From Ferirhizobium litorale (GTDB lineage Bacteria > Pseudomonadota > Alphaproteobacteria > Rhizobiales > Rhizobiaceae), in assembly GCA_030028905.1 (NCBI GenBank), contig JALDYZ010000008.1, forward strand, positions 156,074-220,073: a stretch of 64,000 nucleotides of DNA, written 5' to 3'. This document shows positions 1 through 8,637 of the stretch, one piece after another. Under the pieces are notes generated by a model. That model saw nothing but the letters and a program-made list of their open reading frames with translations, searched no databases and had not been told where the DNA came from. Numbering within the stretch: the stretch's first letter is position 1; every line of letters begins with the position of its first letter. The position numbers and the translations under genes were made by a program.

Positions 1-1
1 G

Positions 2-2089
2 CACGGCAATCTCGAATGGCTGCCGGGCAAGGCGCTGGCGCTGTCGGAGAACTGCTATCCGGAGGCGGTCTTCGGGCCACTGCCGCACCTCTATCCGTTC
101 ATCGTCAATGATCCCGGCGAGGGAACCCAGGCCAAGCGCCGCACGAGCGCCGTCATCATCGACCACCTGACGCCGCCGCTGACGCGGGCCGAGAGCTACG
201 GCCCGCTGAAGGACCTCGAAGCGCTAGTCGACGAATACTACGAGGCGGCTGGGGGCGATCCGCGTCGATTGCGTCTGCTGAAGAAGCAGATCCTCGAACT
301 GGTTGCCGATATCGGCCTCGACCAGGATGCCGGCATTGCCGGAGGCGAGGCCGAGGAGACGGCGCTCGCCAAGCTCGACGCCTATCTCTGCGATCTCAAG
401 GAAATGCAGATCCGCGACGGGTTGCACATCTTCGGCCTGGCGCCTGAAGGGCGGTTGCTCACCGACCTGACCGTCGCCCTGGCGCGCGTGCCGCGCGGCC
501 TCGGCGAGGGAAAGGACCAGAGCCTGCAGCGCGCGATCGCAGCGGATTCCGGCCTGACGGGCGGGCAATTCGACCCCCTCGATTGCGACATGGCGGCGGC
601 ATGGGTCGGGCCGAAGCCGGAGATCCTGCGCGGCCTGTCGGATGCGCCGTGGCGATCCTACGGCGACACCGTGGAGCGCATCGAGCTGCTTGCCGCCAGG
701 TTCGTCGCCGGCGAACTCTTTTGTCCCGACGACTGGTCCCGAACGATATCGGTTCTCACCGAGATCGCCGAGCGCCTGAAACCGGCGGTGCGGCAATCGG
801 GGCTTGCCGAGATCGGTGGGCTGCTGACCGGTCTTGCCGGGCGCTTCGTCCAGCCGGGCCCTTCCGGCGCTCCGACGCGCGGCCGGCCCGACGTCCTGCC
901 GACGGGCAGGAACTTCTATTCGGTCGACAGCCGTGCAGTCCCGACGGCGGCCGCCTATGAACTCGGCAGGAAGTCGGCCGAGTTGCTGATTGCGCGCTAT
1001 GTGCAGGACCACGGCGAATGGCCGACCTCCTTCGGGCTCACCGCCTGGGGAACCTCGAACATGCGCACCGGCGGCGACGACATCGCCCAGGCGCTGGCTC
1101 TGATCGGGGTCAAGCCGGTCTGGGACAACGCGTCGCGTCGCGTCACCGGCTACGAGATCATCCCGCCCGCCATGCTGCGCCGTCCCCGGGTCGACGTGAC
1201 GCTCAGGATCTCGGGTTTCTTCCGCGATGCCTTTCCGGAACAGATCGCGCTCTACGACAAGGCGGTCCGTGCCGTCGGGCTGCTGGACGAGGACGAGACT
1301 GACAATCCGATCGCAGCCCGGATGCGGCGCGAGACGGCGGGGCTCGTTGCCGAGGGGCTGGACGAAGGGGCTGCGGCGCGGCGCGCCGGCTACCGCGTCT
1401 TCGGCTCGAAGCCGGGTGCCTATGGCGCGGGCCTGCAGGCGCTGATCGACGAGAAGGGCTGGGAGCGGCGCGGCGATCTTGCCGAGGCCTATCTCGTGTG
1501 GGGCGGCTATGCCTATGGCGCCGGCGAGGAGGGCAAGGCCGAGCGCGGGCTGTTCGAGGAGCGGCTGCGCTCGGTGCAGGCGGTGGTGCAGAACCAGGAC
1601 AATCGCGAGCACGACCTGCTCGACAGCGACGACTACTACCAGTTCGAAGGCGGCATGACCGCTGCGATCGAGCATGTCGCCGGTGCCAGGCCGTCGGTCT
1701 ATCACAACGATCATTCCCGCCCGGAAAAGCCCGTCATCCGTTCGCTCGAGGAGGAGATCGGCCGGGTGGTGCGCGCCCGTGTCGTCAATCCGAAATGGAT
1801 CGCGGGGGTGATGCGCCACGGCTACAAAGGTGCCTTCGAGATCGCCGCGACCGTCGATTACATGTTCGCCTTTTCGGCAACGACCGGTGCGGTCCGCGAC
1901 CATCATTTCGAGGCGATCTACCAGGCCTTCGTCATGGACGACAGCGTCGCCGCCTTCATGCAGGACAAGAATCGGGCGGCATGGAACGAGATGCGCGATC
2001 GCCTGCTCGAAGCGATCGAGCGCGGATTGTGGACACCCCGGTCGAATTCGGCGAGATTCGACCTTTCGAAATCGACCGTGGAGGACTAG
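2..2089 (+). CDS. cobN: Cobaltochelatase large subunit CobN (3' part; start lies outside the window)
   Basis: This is the C-terminal part of the CobN/BchH magnesium-cobalt chelatase family; 695 codons are open from the first bases of the window and no start is visible. Recognisable CobN sequence includes HGNLEWLPGKALALS at the very start, VIIDHLTPPLTRAESYGPL, and the late TSNMRTGGDDIAQALALIGV and SKPGAYGAG-like blocks. CobN with CobS and CobT inserts cobalt into hydrogenobyrinic acid a,c-diamide in the cobalt-late (aerobic) route. CobS and CobT are not in the window. Full-length CobN is usually about 1,250-1,300 residues, so roughly half is missing at the left edge. The gene ends 2 bp before a GFA-type gene and heads a run that continues into cobO. 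Its presence beside cbiX, cbiD and cbiG is puzzling (see findings). Confidence 0.95.
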   Translation, partial: HGNLEWLPGKALALSENCYPEAVFGPLPHLYPFIVNDPGEGTQAKRRTSAVIIDHLTPPLTRAESYGPLKDLEALVDEYYEAAGGDPRRLRLLKKQILELVADIGLDQDAGIAGGEAEETALAKLDAYLCDLKEMQIRDGLHIFGLAPEGRLLTDLTVALARVPRGLGEGKDQSLQRAIAADSGLTGGQFDPLDCDMAAAWVGPKPEILRGLSDAPWRSYGDTVERIELLAARFVAGELFCPDDWSRTISVLTEIAERLKPAVRQSGLAEIGGLLTGLAGRFVQPGPSGAPTRGRPDVLPTGRNFYSVDSRAVPTAAAYELGRKSAELLIARYVQDHGEWPTSFGLTAWGTSNMRTGGDDIAQALALIGVKPVWDNASRRVTGYEIIPPAMLRRPRVDVTLRISGFFRDAFPEQIALYDKAVRAVGLLDEDETDNPIAARMRRETAGLVAEGLDEGAAARRAGYRVFGSKPGAYGAGLQALIDEKGWERRGDLAEAYLVWGGYAYGAGEEGKAERGLFEERLRSVQAVVQNQDNREHDLLDSDDYYQFEGGMTAAIEHVAGARPSVYHNDHSRPEKPVIRSLEEEIGRVVRARVVNPKWIAGVMRHGYKGAFEIAATVDYMFAFSATTGAVRDHHFEAIYQAFVMDDSVAAFMQDKNRAAWNEMRDRLLEAIERGLWTPRSNSARFDLSKSTVED

Positions 2090-2091
2090 TC

Positions 2092-2493
2092 ATGGCTGAA
2101 CTCTCCGGGCATTGCCTCTGCCGATCCGTGACCTTCAAGGTAAGGGGAGAAATCCTCCGCGCCGGCCATTGCCACTGCGAAAGCTGCCGGCGCGCGACCT
2201 CGTCGCCGGTCACGACCTTCTTCACCGTCGAAAAGGAGGATGCCGAATTCACCGGCGAGCCGCTGCGGTACTATGCCTCATCGCCGGGTGTCTCGAGGAG
2301 CTTCTGCAGCACCTGCGGCTCGCCGATGTCCTACGAGACCGAGGAGAGGCCGGGTGAGATCGATTTCTACGTCGCGGCGCTTGCCGAAGGCTCAGTCGTC
2401 GATGTCGACGAACACTGGTATTGGAACGAGCGGGTCACCTGGCTGAATTGCGTCGATGACCTGCCGAAGAGAACACCTGCGGGGGAAAGCTGA
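2092..2493 (+). CDS. GFA-family (glutathione-dependent formaldehyde-activating enzyme-like) zinc protein
   Basis: A 133-residue protein of the GFA/CENP-V fold. The zinc-binding cysteine pattern of the family is visible: GHCLC near residues 7-10, GHCHCESC near 24-30 and FCSTCGSP near 65-71. The ATG follows the cobN stop by 2 bp and the gene stops 1 bp before the cobO start, so it is in the cobN-cobO transcription unit. Family members mostly have no proven substrate; the 'formaldehyde-activating' name comes from a few members only. A role in cobalamin synthesis is suggested only by position. Family assignment is firm, function is open. Confidence 0.85.
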   Translation: MAELSGHCLCRSVTFKVRGEILRAGHCHCESCRRATSSPVTTFFTVEKEDAEFTGEPLRYYASSPGVSRSFCSTCGSPMSYETEERPGEIDFYVAALAEGSVVDVDEHWYWNERVTWLNCVDDLPKRTPAGES

Positions 2494-2494
2494 G

Positions 2495-3127
2495 ATGAGC
2501 GAAACGGAAGACAAGATGACCGCCGAGGAACTTGCACGCCACGCAGAGAAGATGGCGAAGAAAAAGGCGGCGCGTGACAAGATCATGGCCACCAAGACCG
2601 ACGAGAAGGGTCTGGTGATCGTCCATACCGGCAAGGGCAAGGGAAAGTCGTCGGCCGCGTTCGGCATGATCTTCCGCCATATCGCCCATGGCAAGCGGTG
2701 CGCGGTGGTTCAGTTCATCAAGGGCGCGATGTCGACCGGCGAACGCGACCTCATCCTCAGGCATTTTTCCGACATCTGCGAATTCCACACCATGGGCGAG
2801 GGGTTCACCTGGGAGACCCAGGACCGCGCCCGCGACGTCGCCATGGCGCAAGCCGCCTGGGCGAAGGCCAAGGACCTGATCCGCGACGAGGCGAACTCGA
2901 TGGTGCTGCTCGACGAGATCAACATCGCGATCCGCTACGACTATATCGACATCGACGAGGTCGTGACCTTCCTCAAGGAAGAAAAGCCCTACATGACCCA
3001 TGTCGTGCTGACCGGCCGCAACGCCAAGGACGAACTGATCGAGATCGCCGATCTGGCGACAGAGATGGAGCTTCTCAAGCATCCCTTCCGCTCCGGCATC
3101 AAGGCGCAGGTGGGCGTCGAGTACTGA
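2495..3127 (+). CDS. cobO: Cob(I)yrinic acid a,c-diamide adenosyltransferase
   Basis: A 210-residue CobA/CobO/BtuR-type ATP:corrinoid adenosyltransferase. It attaches the 5'-deoxyadenosyl group from ATP to the cobalt of the corrin intermediate. The P-loop is VHTGKGKGKSSAAFG (about residues 32-46), followed by VQFIKGA and LLDEINIAIRYDYID. The chosen ATG has a GGGGGAAA ribosome site just upstream, which starts the protein at MSETEDKMTAEE; an upstream in-frame start would overlap the GFA gene. The stop overlaps the next ATG (TGATG), so translation of the downstream transporter is probably coupled. Confidence 0.95.
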   Translation: MSETEDKMTAEELARHAEKMAKKKAARDKIMATKTDEKGLVIVHTGKGKGKSSAAFGMIFRHIAHGKRCAVVQFIKGAMSTGERDLILRHFSDICEFHTMGEGFTWETQDRARDVAMAQAAWAKAKDLIRDEANSMVLLDEINIAIRYDYIDIDEVVTFLKEEKPYMTHVVLTGRNAKDELIEIADLATEMELLKHPFRSGIKAQVGVEY

Positions 3128-3552
3128 TGACCAGCGGCTGGGTCTTCTGGGCGCTGGTGTCGGCGGCCTTCGCGGCCCTGACGGCGATCTTCGGAAAGAT
3201 CGGGGTGGCAGGCATCAACTCGGACCTGGCAACGCTTGTTCGCACCGTGGTGATCTTCTTCACGCTCGCGGCGATCGTTGTGGCGACCGGGCAATGGCAG
3301 CCGCCATCGACCATTTCGACGAAAACCTGGGTTTTCCTCACGCTTTCGGGGCTCGCCACCGGTGCGTCGTGGCTTGCCTATTTCCGCGCCCTGAAGCTTG
3401 GAGACGCGGCGCGGGTCGCGCCGGTCGACAAGCTCTCGATCGTGCTTGTCGCGGTATTCGGCGTCATCTTCCTCGGCGAGAAGCTGAACCTCATCCACTG
3501 GTTTGCGGTCGCGCTCATTGCGACCGGGGCCATTCTTCTGGCGCTCTTCTAG
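3127..3552 (+). CDS. Small EamA/DMT-type membrane protein, single EamA domain
   Basis: A 141-residue integral membrane protein with about five hydrophobic segments and the EamA end signature (KLSIVLVAVFGVIFLGEKL, then a last helix ending at GAILLALF). Standard DMT exporters are about 300 residues with two EamA repeats; this is one repeat, so it would have to act as an oligomer. Its start overlaps the cobO stop. No substrate can be inferred; small EamA proteins recur beside cobalamin genes, so a link to corrinoid or precursor transport is possible but unproven. It converges with the TSUP gene, and the two stop regions overlap by 4 bp. Confidence 0.8.
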   Translation: MTSGWVFWALVSAAFAALTAIFGKIGVAGINSDLATLVRTVVIFFTLAAIVVATGQWQPPSTISTKTWVFLTLSGLATGASWLAYFRALKLGDAARVAPVDKLSIVLVAVFGVIFLGEKLNLIHWFAVALIATGAILLALF

Positions 3553-4334
3553 AAGCCCAGCCAGATCCTCACCGGATTGGCCGGATCGGAAAGCAGCTTG
3601 GCGGCCAGCGCCAGGCAGGAGATAACCAGCAACGGCTTGATGACCCGGGCGCCGTTCTTCATCGCGAAGCGGGAGCCCACCTGCGCCCCGAGGAACTGGC
3701 CGACCCCCATGGCAAGGCCGACCTTCCAGAGCACGGCGCCGAACAGGATGAAGACCACGAAGGCACCGACATTGGAGCCGAAGTTCAAGAGCTTCGTGTG
3801 AGCGGTGGCCTTGAGCACGCCGAAGCCGGCAAGCTCGACGAAAGCCAGCATGAAGAACGAGCCGGTGCCCGGGCCGAAGACGCCGTCGTAGAAGCCGATC
3901 AGCGGCACGATGGTGAGCCCGAAGACGAATGGCGATAGTCGCTGGTGCCGGTCCTGGTCGCTCAGGCTGGGCTTGATGGCGAAATAGAGGGCGATCGCCG
4001 CCAGCAGGAAGGGCAGCAGGCCGCTCAGAACGTCGGCCGGCACGATGGTCGCCAGCACCGCTCCGAGCGCACCGCCCACCACCGTCATGATCGCCATAGG
4101 CCATTGCTTGCGCAGGTTCACGTGACCGTGACGGGCATAGGCGATTGTCGCCGATCCCGATCCGAACAGCGACTGCAGCTTGTTGGTGCCGAGCGTCTGC
4201 AAGGGGGGGATGCCGGCAATCAGCATGGCCGGGATGGTTATCAGCCCGCCGCCGCCGGCGATGGAATCGATAAACCCGGCGATGAAGGCGGCAAGGACCA
4301 GCAACAGGAGGACGGAGAAGGCGATATCGTGCAA
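3549..4334 (-). CDS. TSUP/TauE-SafE family membrane transporter
   Basis: A hydrophobic protein of about 261 residues with the TSUP signature near the N-terminus (AGFIDSIAGGGGLITIPAML, with LQTLGTNKLQS after it) and the second half-repeat GFYDGVFGPGTGSFFML. Family members move sulfite, sulfoacetate or other organosulfur anions, and some members near cobalamin genes are proposed cobalt-related transporters. The start is uncertain: I chose a TTG at 4332-4334 because it gives the usual family length and begins right before the first membrane segment. The frame stays open upstream to 4460, but that extension is polar, Cys/Arg-rich and not TSUP-like. Confidence 0.8.
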   Translation of the reverse strand: MHDIAFSVLLLLVLAAFIAGFIDSIAGGGGLITIPAMLIAGIPPLQTLGTNKLQSLFGSGSATIAYARHGHVNLRKQWPMAIMTVVGGALGAVLATIVPADVLSGLLPFLLAAIALYFAIKPSLSDQDRHQRLSPFVFGLTIVPLIGFYDGVFGPGTGSFFMLAFVELAGFGVLKATAHTKLLNFGSNVGAFVVFILFGAVLWKVGLAMGVGQFLGAQVGSRFAMKNGARVIKPLLVISCLALAAKLLSDPANPVRIWLGF

Positions 4335-4539
4335 GGGAGTACTCGCGGAAAATGAGAACGCGCAGGGAGAAATTTGCAGGGCGTCACGTCTGCAACAGGA
4401 GCGCAATAGCGCAAAATGCGGCATCCTTGAAGGGCAATTGCGCAGCATTCGGTACGCCACGGCGCATCTGCCGCAGGATGTGCCGCATTCCGGTTTGACC
4501 CCGTCCGGCGGCTCGGATAAAGCTCATGGTCATGTGCGA

Positions 4540-4685
4540 CGGCGCCTGTTTTTACAGGCTTGAGAGAGTCCGGTGCGGCCAACCCAAGTCGGGGGCCTGA
4601 TCCGGAGCTGTCCCGATGGCCGCAGGGCCGGGTTTCCGGCTCTGGCGCTTCGTACATCCGAAAAGCGAAGCAGGGAGGCCGAATC
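4540..4685 (+). promoter_or_regulatory. Probable cobalamin riboswitch upstream of cbiX
   Basis: The leader of the cbiX-cobM operon carries core-like pieces of a B12 riboswitch in the right order. First comes a GCCTGT-TTTT-ACAGGC hairpin (4544-4559), then GAGAGTCCGGTGCGG, and about 30 bases later TCCGGAGCTGTCCCG (4601-4615), which pairs with the TCCGG of the previous piece. These resemble the AATCCGGTG...CCGGAGCTG core of AdoCbl riboswitches. A clear 3' B12 box was not found by eye; a CGCTTCG...CGAAAAGCG hairpin lies just before the ribosome site and could be the expression platform. No other gene start lies in the leader. A covariance-model search would settle it. Confidence 0.55.
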
Positions 4686-6020
4686 ATGGCGGAAAAACTC
4701 GGAATCATGGTGTGCGGCCATGGCAGCCGCAACCAGAACGCGGCGCGCGAATTTGCAGTGATCGCCGAGGCGCTGAAGGCCCGCAATCCCGACATGCCCG
4801 TCGAATACGGCTATCTCGAATTCTGCAATCCGGTGATCGCTTCCGGCCTCGACAGGCTGCGCGAGCAGGGGGTGACGCGCGTACTCGCCGTGCCCGGCAT
4901 GCTGTTTGCCGCCGGTCATGCCAAGAACGACATTCCCTCGGTGCTCAACACCTACCAGGCGCAGAATCCGGGCATGGTGATCAACTACGGGCGCGAACTC
5001 GGCATCGACCTGAAGATGATCCGCGCCGCCGGCGACCGCATCCAGGAGGCCGTCGACGAGGCGAACGCCACGCTTGGCGAGGTCAGCCGTCACGAGACGC
5101 TGCTGATGGTGGTCGGGCGCGGCTCGTCGGATCCGGATGCCAACTCCAACGCCACCAAGGTCATGCGCATGCTGTGGGAAGGCATGGGCTTCGGCTGGGG
5201 CGAGACCTGTTACTCGGGGGTTACATTCCCGCTGGTCGAGCCGGGGCTGGAGCATGCCGCCAAGCTCGGCTACAGGCGCATCATCGTCTTCCCGTACTTC
5301 CTCTTCACCGGCGTGCTGGTGAAGCGCATCTACAGCTATACCGAAGAGGTGGCGGCGCGCCATCCGGAAATCCAGTTCGTCAAGGCCAGCTATCTCAACG
5401 ACCATCCACTGGTGCTCGACGCCTTCCAGGATCGGGTGAAGGAAATCCTCGAAGGCGCGGCGGTGATGAACTGCCAGATGTGCAAGTACCGCGAGCAGGT
5501 GCTCGGCTTCGAGGCAGACATCGGCCAGCCGCAGGAAAGCCACCACCACCACGTCGAGGGTATCGGCGGCGGGCTGGAAGACTGTCCGTGCGGGGGGGAT
5601 TGCGATGCCTCCTGTCGGGACGAGGATTTCTGCCGCGAGCATGGCCTTCCCTGGACGCCAGTCCATTCGCATGCCGAGCCGAATTCCCTCGAACCGGCCT
5701 TCGACTATGCGCCTTCGGTTGCCCTCGGTGGCAAGTACGGGCACCTGATGAACGCCGAACCGGATGCCGGACTTGAAGAGGTGATGAATGCGCCGTCGAG
5801 CGGCCATCATCACCACGCGCATGGCGAGGCCTGCGGCTGCGGTCATCATCATGGTCACGATCACCACCACGATCACCACGATCACCACGATCACAGCCAC
5901 GGTCATCATCATCACAACCATGCTCATGATCATGGGCACCACCATGACCATGGCCACCACCATGCGCCGTATCCGCATGCGGACCATCCGCTCGGACCGA
6001 AGTCGATGAAGAAGAAGTGA
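4686..6020 (+). CDS. cbiX: Sirohydrochlorin cobaltochelatase CbiX, long form with Fe-S motif and His-rich tail
   Basis: A 444-residue long-type CbiX, which inserts Co(II) into sirohydrochlorin, the first step of the cobalt-early route. It has two chelatase halves: CGHGSRN with the catalytic-type His12, then [16 protein letters not shown], and later [15 protein letters not shown] and [15 protein letters not shown]261-N-C-Q-M-C266 is the MxCxxC motif linked in long CbiX proteins to a 4Fe-4S cluster. More cysteines follow ([11 protein letters not shown]). The last 70 or so residues are an extreme His/Asp tail, probably a metal store. The ATG at 4686 follows GCAGGGAGG. It is first in an operon with cobH, 4 bp away, and is preceded by a probable B12 riboswitch. 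A sirohydrochlorin ferrochelatase role cannot be excluded by sequence. Confidence 0.9.
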   Translation: MAEKLGIMVCGHGSRNQNAAREFAVIAEALKARNPDMPVEYGYLEFCNPVIASGLDRLREQGVTRVLAVPGMLFAAGHAKNDIPSVLNTYQAQNPGMVINYGRELGIDLKMIRAAGDRIQEAVDEANATLGEVSRHETLLMVVGRGSSDPDANSNATKVMRMLWEGMGFGWGETCYSGVTFPLVEPGLEHAAKLGYRRIIVFPYFLFTGVLVKRIYSYTEEVAARHPEIQFVKASYLNDHPLVLDAFQDRVKEILEGAAVMNCQMCKYREQVLGFEADIGQPQESHHHHVEGIGGGLEDCPCGGDCDASCRDEDFCREHGLPWTPVHSHAEPNSLEPAFDYAPSVALGGKYGHLMNAEPDAGLEEVMNAPSSGHHHHAHGEACGCGHHHGHDHHHDHHDHHDHSHGHHHHNHAHDHGHHHDHGHHHAPYPHADHPLGPKSMKKK

Positions 6021-6024
6021 ACCG

Positions 6025-6666
6025 ATGGGCGCGCTCGACTACATCCGCGATCCCGCCGAGATCTACGAAAGGTCCTTTGCGACCATCCGGGCGGAAGCGG
6101 ATTTGTCCCGCTTTCCGAAAGGGATGGAGGCGCTTGCTGTCAGATTGATTCATGCCTGCGGCATGACCGAGCTGGCCGCTGACATCGCATTTTCTGATGG
6201 CGCGTTCGAGGCGGGTGCAGCGGCGCTCTCCAGCGGCGCGTCGGTGCTGTGCGATGCCGAAATGGTCCGTCAAGGCATCATCCGCAGATTGCTGCCGCGC
6301 GATAACGATGTGGTTTGCCTCCTCAATGACGAACGCGTCCGGCCACTTGCCGTCGAGATCGGCAATACCCGCTCGGCGGCGCAAGTCGATCTCTGGGCGG
6401 ACCGGCTCGGCGGCGCGGTGGTGGCGATCGGCAACGCGCCGACGGCACTGTTCCGCCTGCTGGAATTGATCGACCGAGGAGCGCCGAAGCCCGCCGTCAT
6501 TCTCGGCTTTCCGGTTGGGTTCGTCGGGGCGGCGGAATCGAAGGCGGAACTGATCGCCGATCCGCGCGGCATACCCTTTATCGCGGTGCGCGGCCGCCGC
6601 GGCGGCTCGGCCATGGCGTCCGCCGCCGTCAATGCCCTGGCAGGAGGGCTCGGGACCAATGTCTGA
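6025..6666 (+). CDS. cobH: Precorrin-8X / cobalt-precorrin-8 methylmutase
   Basis: A 213-residue CobH/CbiC protein that moves a methyl group from C11 to C12 to give (hydrogeno)cobyrinic acid. His43 in the block [13 protein letters not shown] matches the catalytic histidine known from Pseudomonas denitrificans Cob[22 protein letters not shown] and the [20 protein letters not shown] block are also family hallmarks. Length is normal. It begins 4 bp after cbiX and its stop overlaps the cobL start by 8 bp, so the genes are tightly coupled. Confidence 0.95.
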   Translation: MGALDYIRDPAEIYERSFATIRAEADLSRFPKGMEALAVRLIHACGMTELAADIAFSDGAFEAGAAALSSGASVLCDAEMVRQGIIRRLLPRDNDVVCLLNDERVRPLAVEIGNTRSAAQVDLWADRLGGAVVAIGNAPTALFRLLELIDRGAPKPAVILGFPVGFVGAAESKAELIADPRGIPFIAVRGRRGGSAMASAAVNALAGGLGTNV

Positions 6667-7897
6667 CGCGCCACAAGAAGCGCCCTGGCTGACGATCGTC
6701 GGCATCGGCGACAGCGGGCTTTCGAGCCTGACGGCGGATGCACGCGCCATCGTCGAGGCGTCGCGGACGCTCGTCGTGGCGGACCGGTTGGACGAGGTCG
6801 TTGCCCATCTGACGGGTGCACGGGTGCTCCTGCGCTGGTCGGATGGCTATCGCGAGACCCTCGACCGCATCCTTGCCCTGCGCGGCACGCCGGTCACCGT
6901 GCTTGCGACCGGCGACCCGATGCATTTCGGCATCGGCGCGACGCTGCGCAAGCATTTTTCCGCCGGCGAGATGCGCGTTCTGCCGTCGCCATCGGCATTT
7001 TCGCTCGCCGCCGCGCGGCTCGGCTGGCCGTTGCAGTCGGTCGCGCAGATTTCGTTGCATGGCCGCCCGGTCGAGTCGGTCAACCGCCACCTGTTGCCAG
7101 GTACGCGCATTCTGGCGCTGACCTCGGACGCAAGCACCGTCGGCTCGGTCGCAGCGAACCTTGCCGGTCGCGGTTTCGGGGCCTCGATCCTGCATGTTCT
7201 CGAACATATGGGCGGGCCACGCGAGCGCCTGCTGCGCATGAGTGTCGACGAATTTCTGGCCGATGCGCCAACAATCGCCGATTTCAACACACTTGCCATC
7301 GACTGCGCCGTCGATGCTCCGCTGCTGTCGCCGGTGCCGGGATTGCCTGACGATGCCTTCCGGCATGACGGACAACTGACCAAGCGCGAGGTGCGCGCCG
7401 CGACGCTCTCCCTTCTCCAGCCGTTTCCGAACGCGCTTCTCTGGGATGTCGGCGCCGGCTGCGGTTCGATCGCCATCGAGTGGATGCGCGCCGGCATGGG
7501 CACGCGGGCGGTCGCCATCGAAAACAGGGCCGAGCGGCTGACGATGATCCGCGAGAATGCCGCAACGTTCGGCGTTCCCGACCTCGTTTCCGTCGAGGGC
7601 GAGGCACCTGATGCACTTGCCGGGCTCGATTTGCCGGACGTGGTCTTCATCGGAGGCGGCATCACGACTGACCGCCTGTTCGAGGCCTGCTGGCAGGCAC
7701 TGAAGCCGGGCGGTCGGCTGGTCGCCAATGCGGTCACCATCGAGGGCGAGGCACGGCTTGCGGAGTTGCGTGGCCTTCATGGCGGGGAACTGACTCGCAT
7801 ATCGGTCGCGCGCGCCGCTCCCGTCGGCCGCTACTGCGGCTGGAAATCGCTGATGCCGGTGACGCTGTGGAGCGTGAGCAAGGGGAGAGAAGCATGA
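6659..7897 (+). CDS. cobL: Precorrin-6Y C5,15-methyltransferase, CbiE-CbiT fusion
   Basis: A 412-residue two-domain enzyme that methylates C5 and C15 and decarboxylates the ring-C acetate. The N-terminal CbiE half starts with [16 protein letters not shown] and has [13 protein letters not shown]. The C-terminal CbiT half has a Rossmann SAM site ([20 protein letters not shown]) and [21 protein letters not shown] chose the ATG at 6659, overlapping the cobH stop, since the upstream in-frame start would run deep into cobH. The stop overlaps cobI by ATGA. Confidence 0.95.
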   Translation: MSDAPQEAPWLTIVGIGDSGLSSLTADARAIVEASRTLVVADRLDEVVAHLTGARVLLRWSDGYRETLDRILALRGTPVTVLATGDPMHFGIGATLRKHFSAGEMRVLPSPSAFSLAAARLGWPLQSVAQISLHGRPVESVNRHLLPGTRILALTSDASTVGSVAANLAGRGFGASILHVLEHMGGPRERLLRMSVDEFLADAPTIADFNTLAIDCAVDAPLLSPVPGLPDDAFRHDGQLTKREVRAATLSLLQPFPNALLWDVGAGCGSIAIEWMRAGMGTRAVAIENRAERLTMIRENAATFGVPDLVSVEGEAPDALAGLDLPDVVFIGGGITTDRLFEACWQALKPGGRLVANAVTIEGEARLAELRGLHGGELTRISVARAAPVGRYCGWKSLMPVTLWSVSKGREA

Positions 7898-8637
7898 GCG
7901 GCAAGCTCTACGGCCTGGGGCTAGGTCCCGGCGATCCGGAACTCATCACGTTGAAGGCGCACCGGATCCTGACGACCGCGCCGGTCGTTGCCTATCCAGC
8001 GCCGGATACCGGGCCGAGCTTCGCCCGGCAGATCGCCGCCGGTTATCTGTCGCCGAGCCAGCTCGAAGTCCCAATGGTGGTGCCGATGCGCGTCGAGCGC
8101 TATCCGGCGCAGGAGGTGTACGACGAGGCGGCGGCGACCCTTTCGCGTCACCTCGACGCCGGTTCGGACGTGGCGGTTCTGTGCGAGGGCGATCCCTTCT
8201 TCTACGGCTCGTTCATGTATCTGTTCGAGCGCCTTGCCGGGCGCTACGAGACCGAGATGGTGCCGGGCGTCTCCTCGATCATGGCCGGTGCATCTGCCTT
8301 CGGCCGACCGCTTGCGGCCCGCAACGACGTGCTGACGGTCATTCCGGGGCCGCTCGAATCCGACGAGATGCAGGCACGCATCGCGGCGAGCGACGCCGTG
8401 GCGATCATCAAGGTCGGCCGCCATTTCAACCGCATACGGCAATTGCTTGAGAAAATGAATCTGGTCGAGAGTGCCGGCTATCTGGAGCGTATCAGCCTGC
8501 CGGAGCAGCGCGTCCTGCCGCTTTCCGCAGTCGTCGAGGACAGCGCGCCGTACTTCTCGATCATCCTGATCTACAAGGGGCAGGAGGGCTGGATCTCGGC
8601 GCTTCGCCCGTCCCAATCGAACGGAACAAGACCATGA
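7894..8637 (+). CDS. cobI: Precorrin-2 / cobalt-factor II C20-methyltransferase
   Basis: A 247-residue SAM-dependent tetrapyrrole methylase of the CobI/CbiL type. The glycine-rich start is KLYGLGLGPGDPELITLKA; CEGDPFFYGSFMYLFERL and the VPGVSSIMAGASAFGRPLA segment are typical. It methylates C20 of precorrin-2 (or its cobalt form). The start overlaps the cobL stop and the stop overlaps the next ATG, both as ATGA. Sequence alone does not say whether it acts on the metal-free or cobalt-containing intermediate. Confidence 0.95.
   Translation: MSGKLYGLGLGPGDPELITLKAHRILTTAPVVAYPAPDTGPSFARQIAAGYLSPSQLEVPMVVPMRVERYPAQEVYDEAAATLSRHLDAGSDVAVLCEGDPFFYGSFMYLFERLAGRYETEMVPGVSSIMAGASAFGRPLAARNDVLTVIPGPLESDEMQARIAASDAVAIIKVGRHFNRIRQLLEKMNLVESAGYLERISLPEQRVLPLSAVVEDSAPYFSIILIYKGQEGWISALRPSQSNGTRP

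Noticed and set aside
4530..5987. Long minus-strand frame rich in Met/Val opposite cbiX
   Set aside because: It is a shadow of the His/Asp codons of the CbiX tail and has no recognisable domain.
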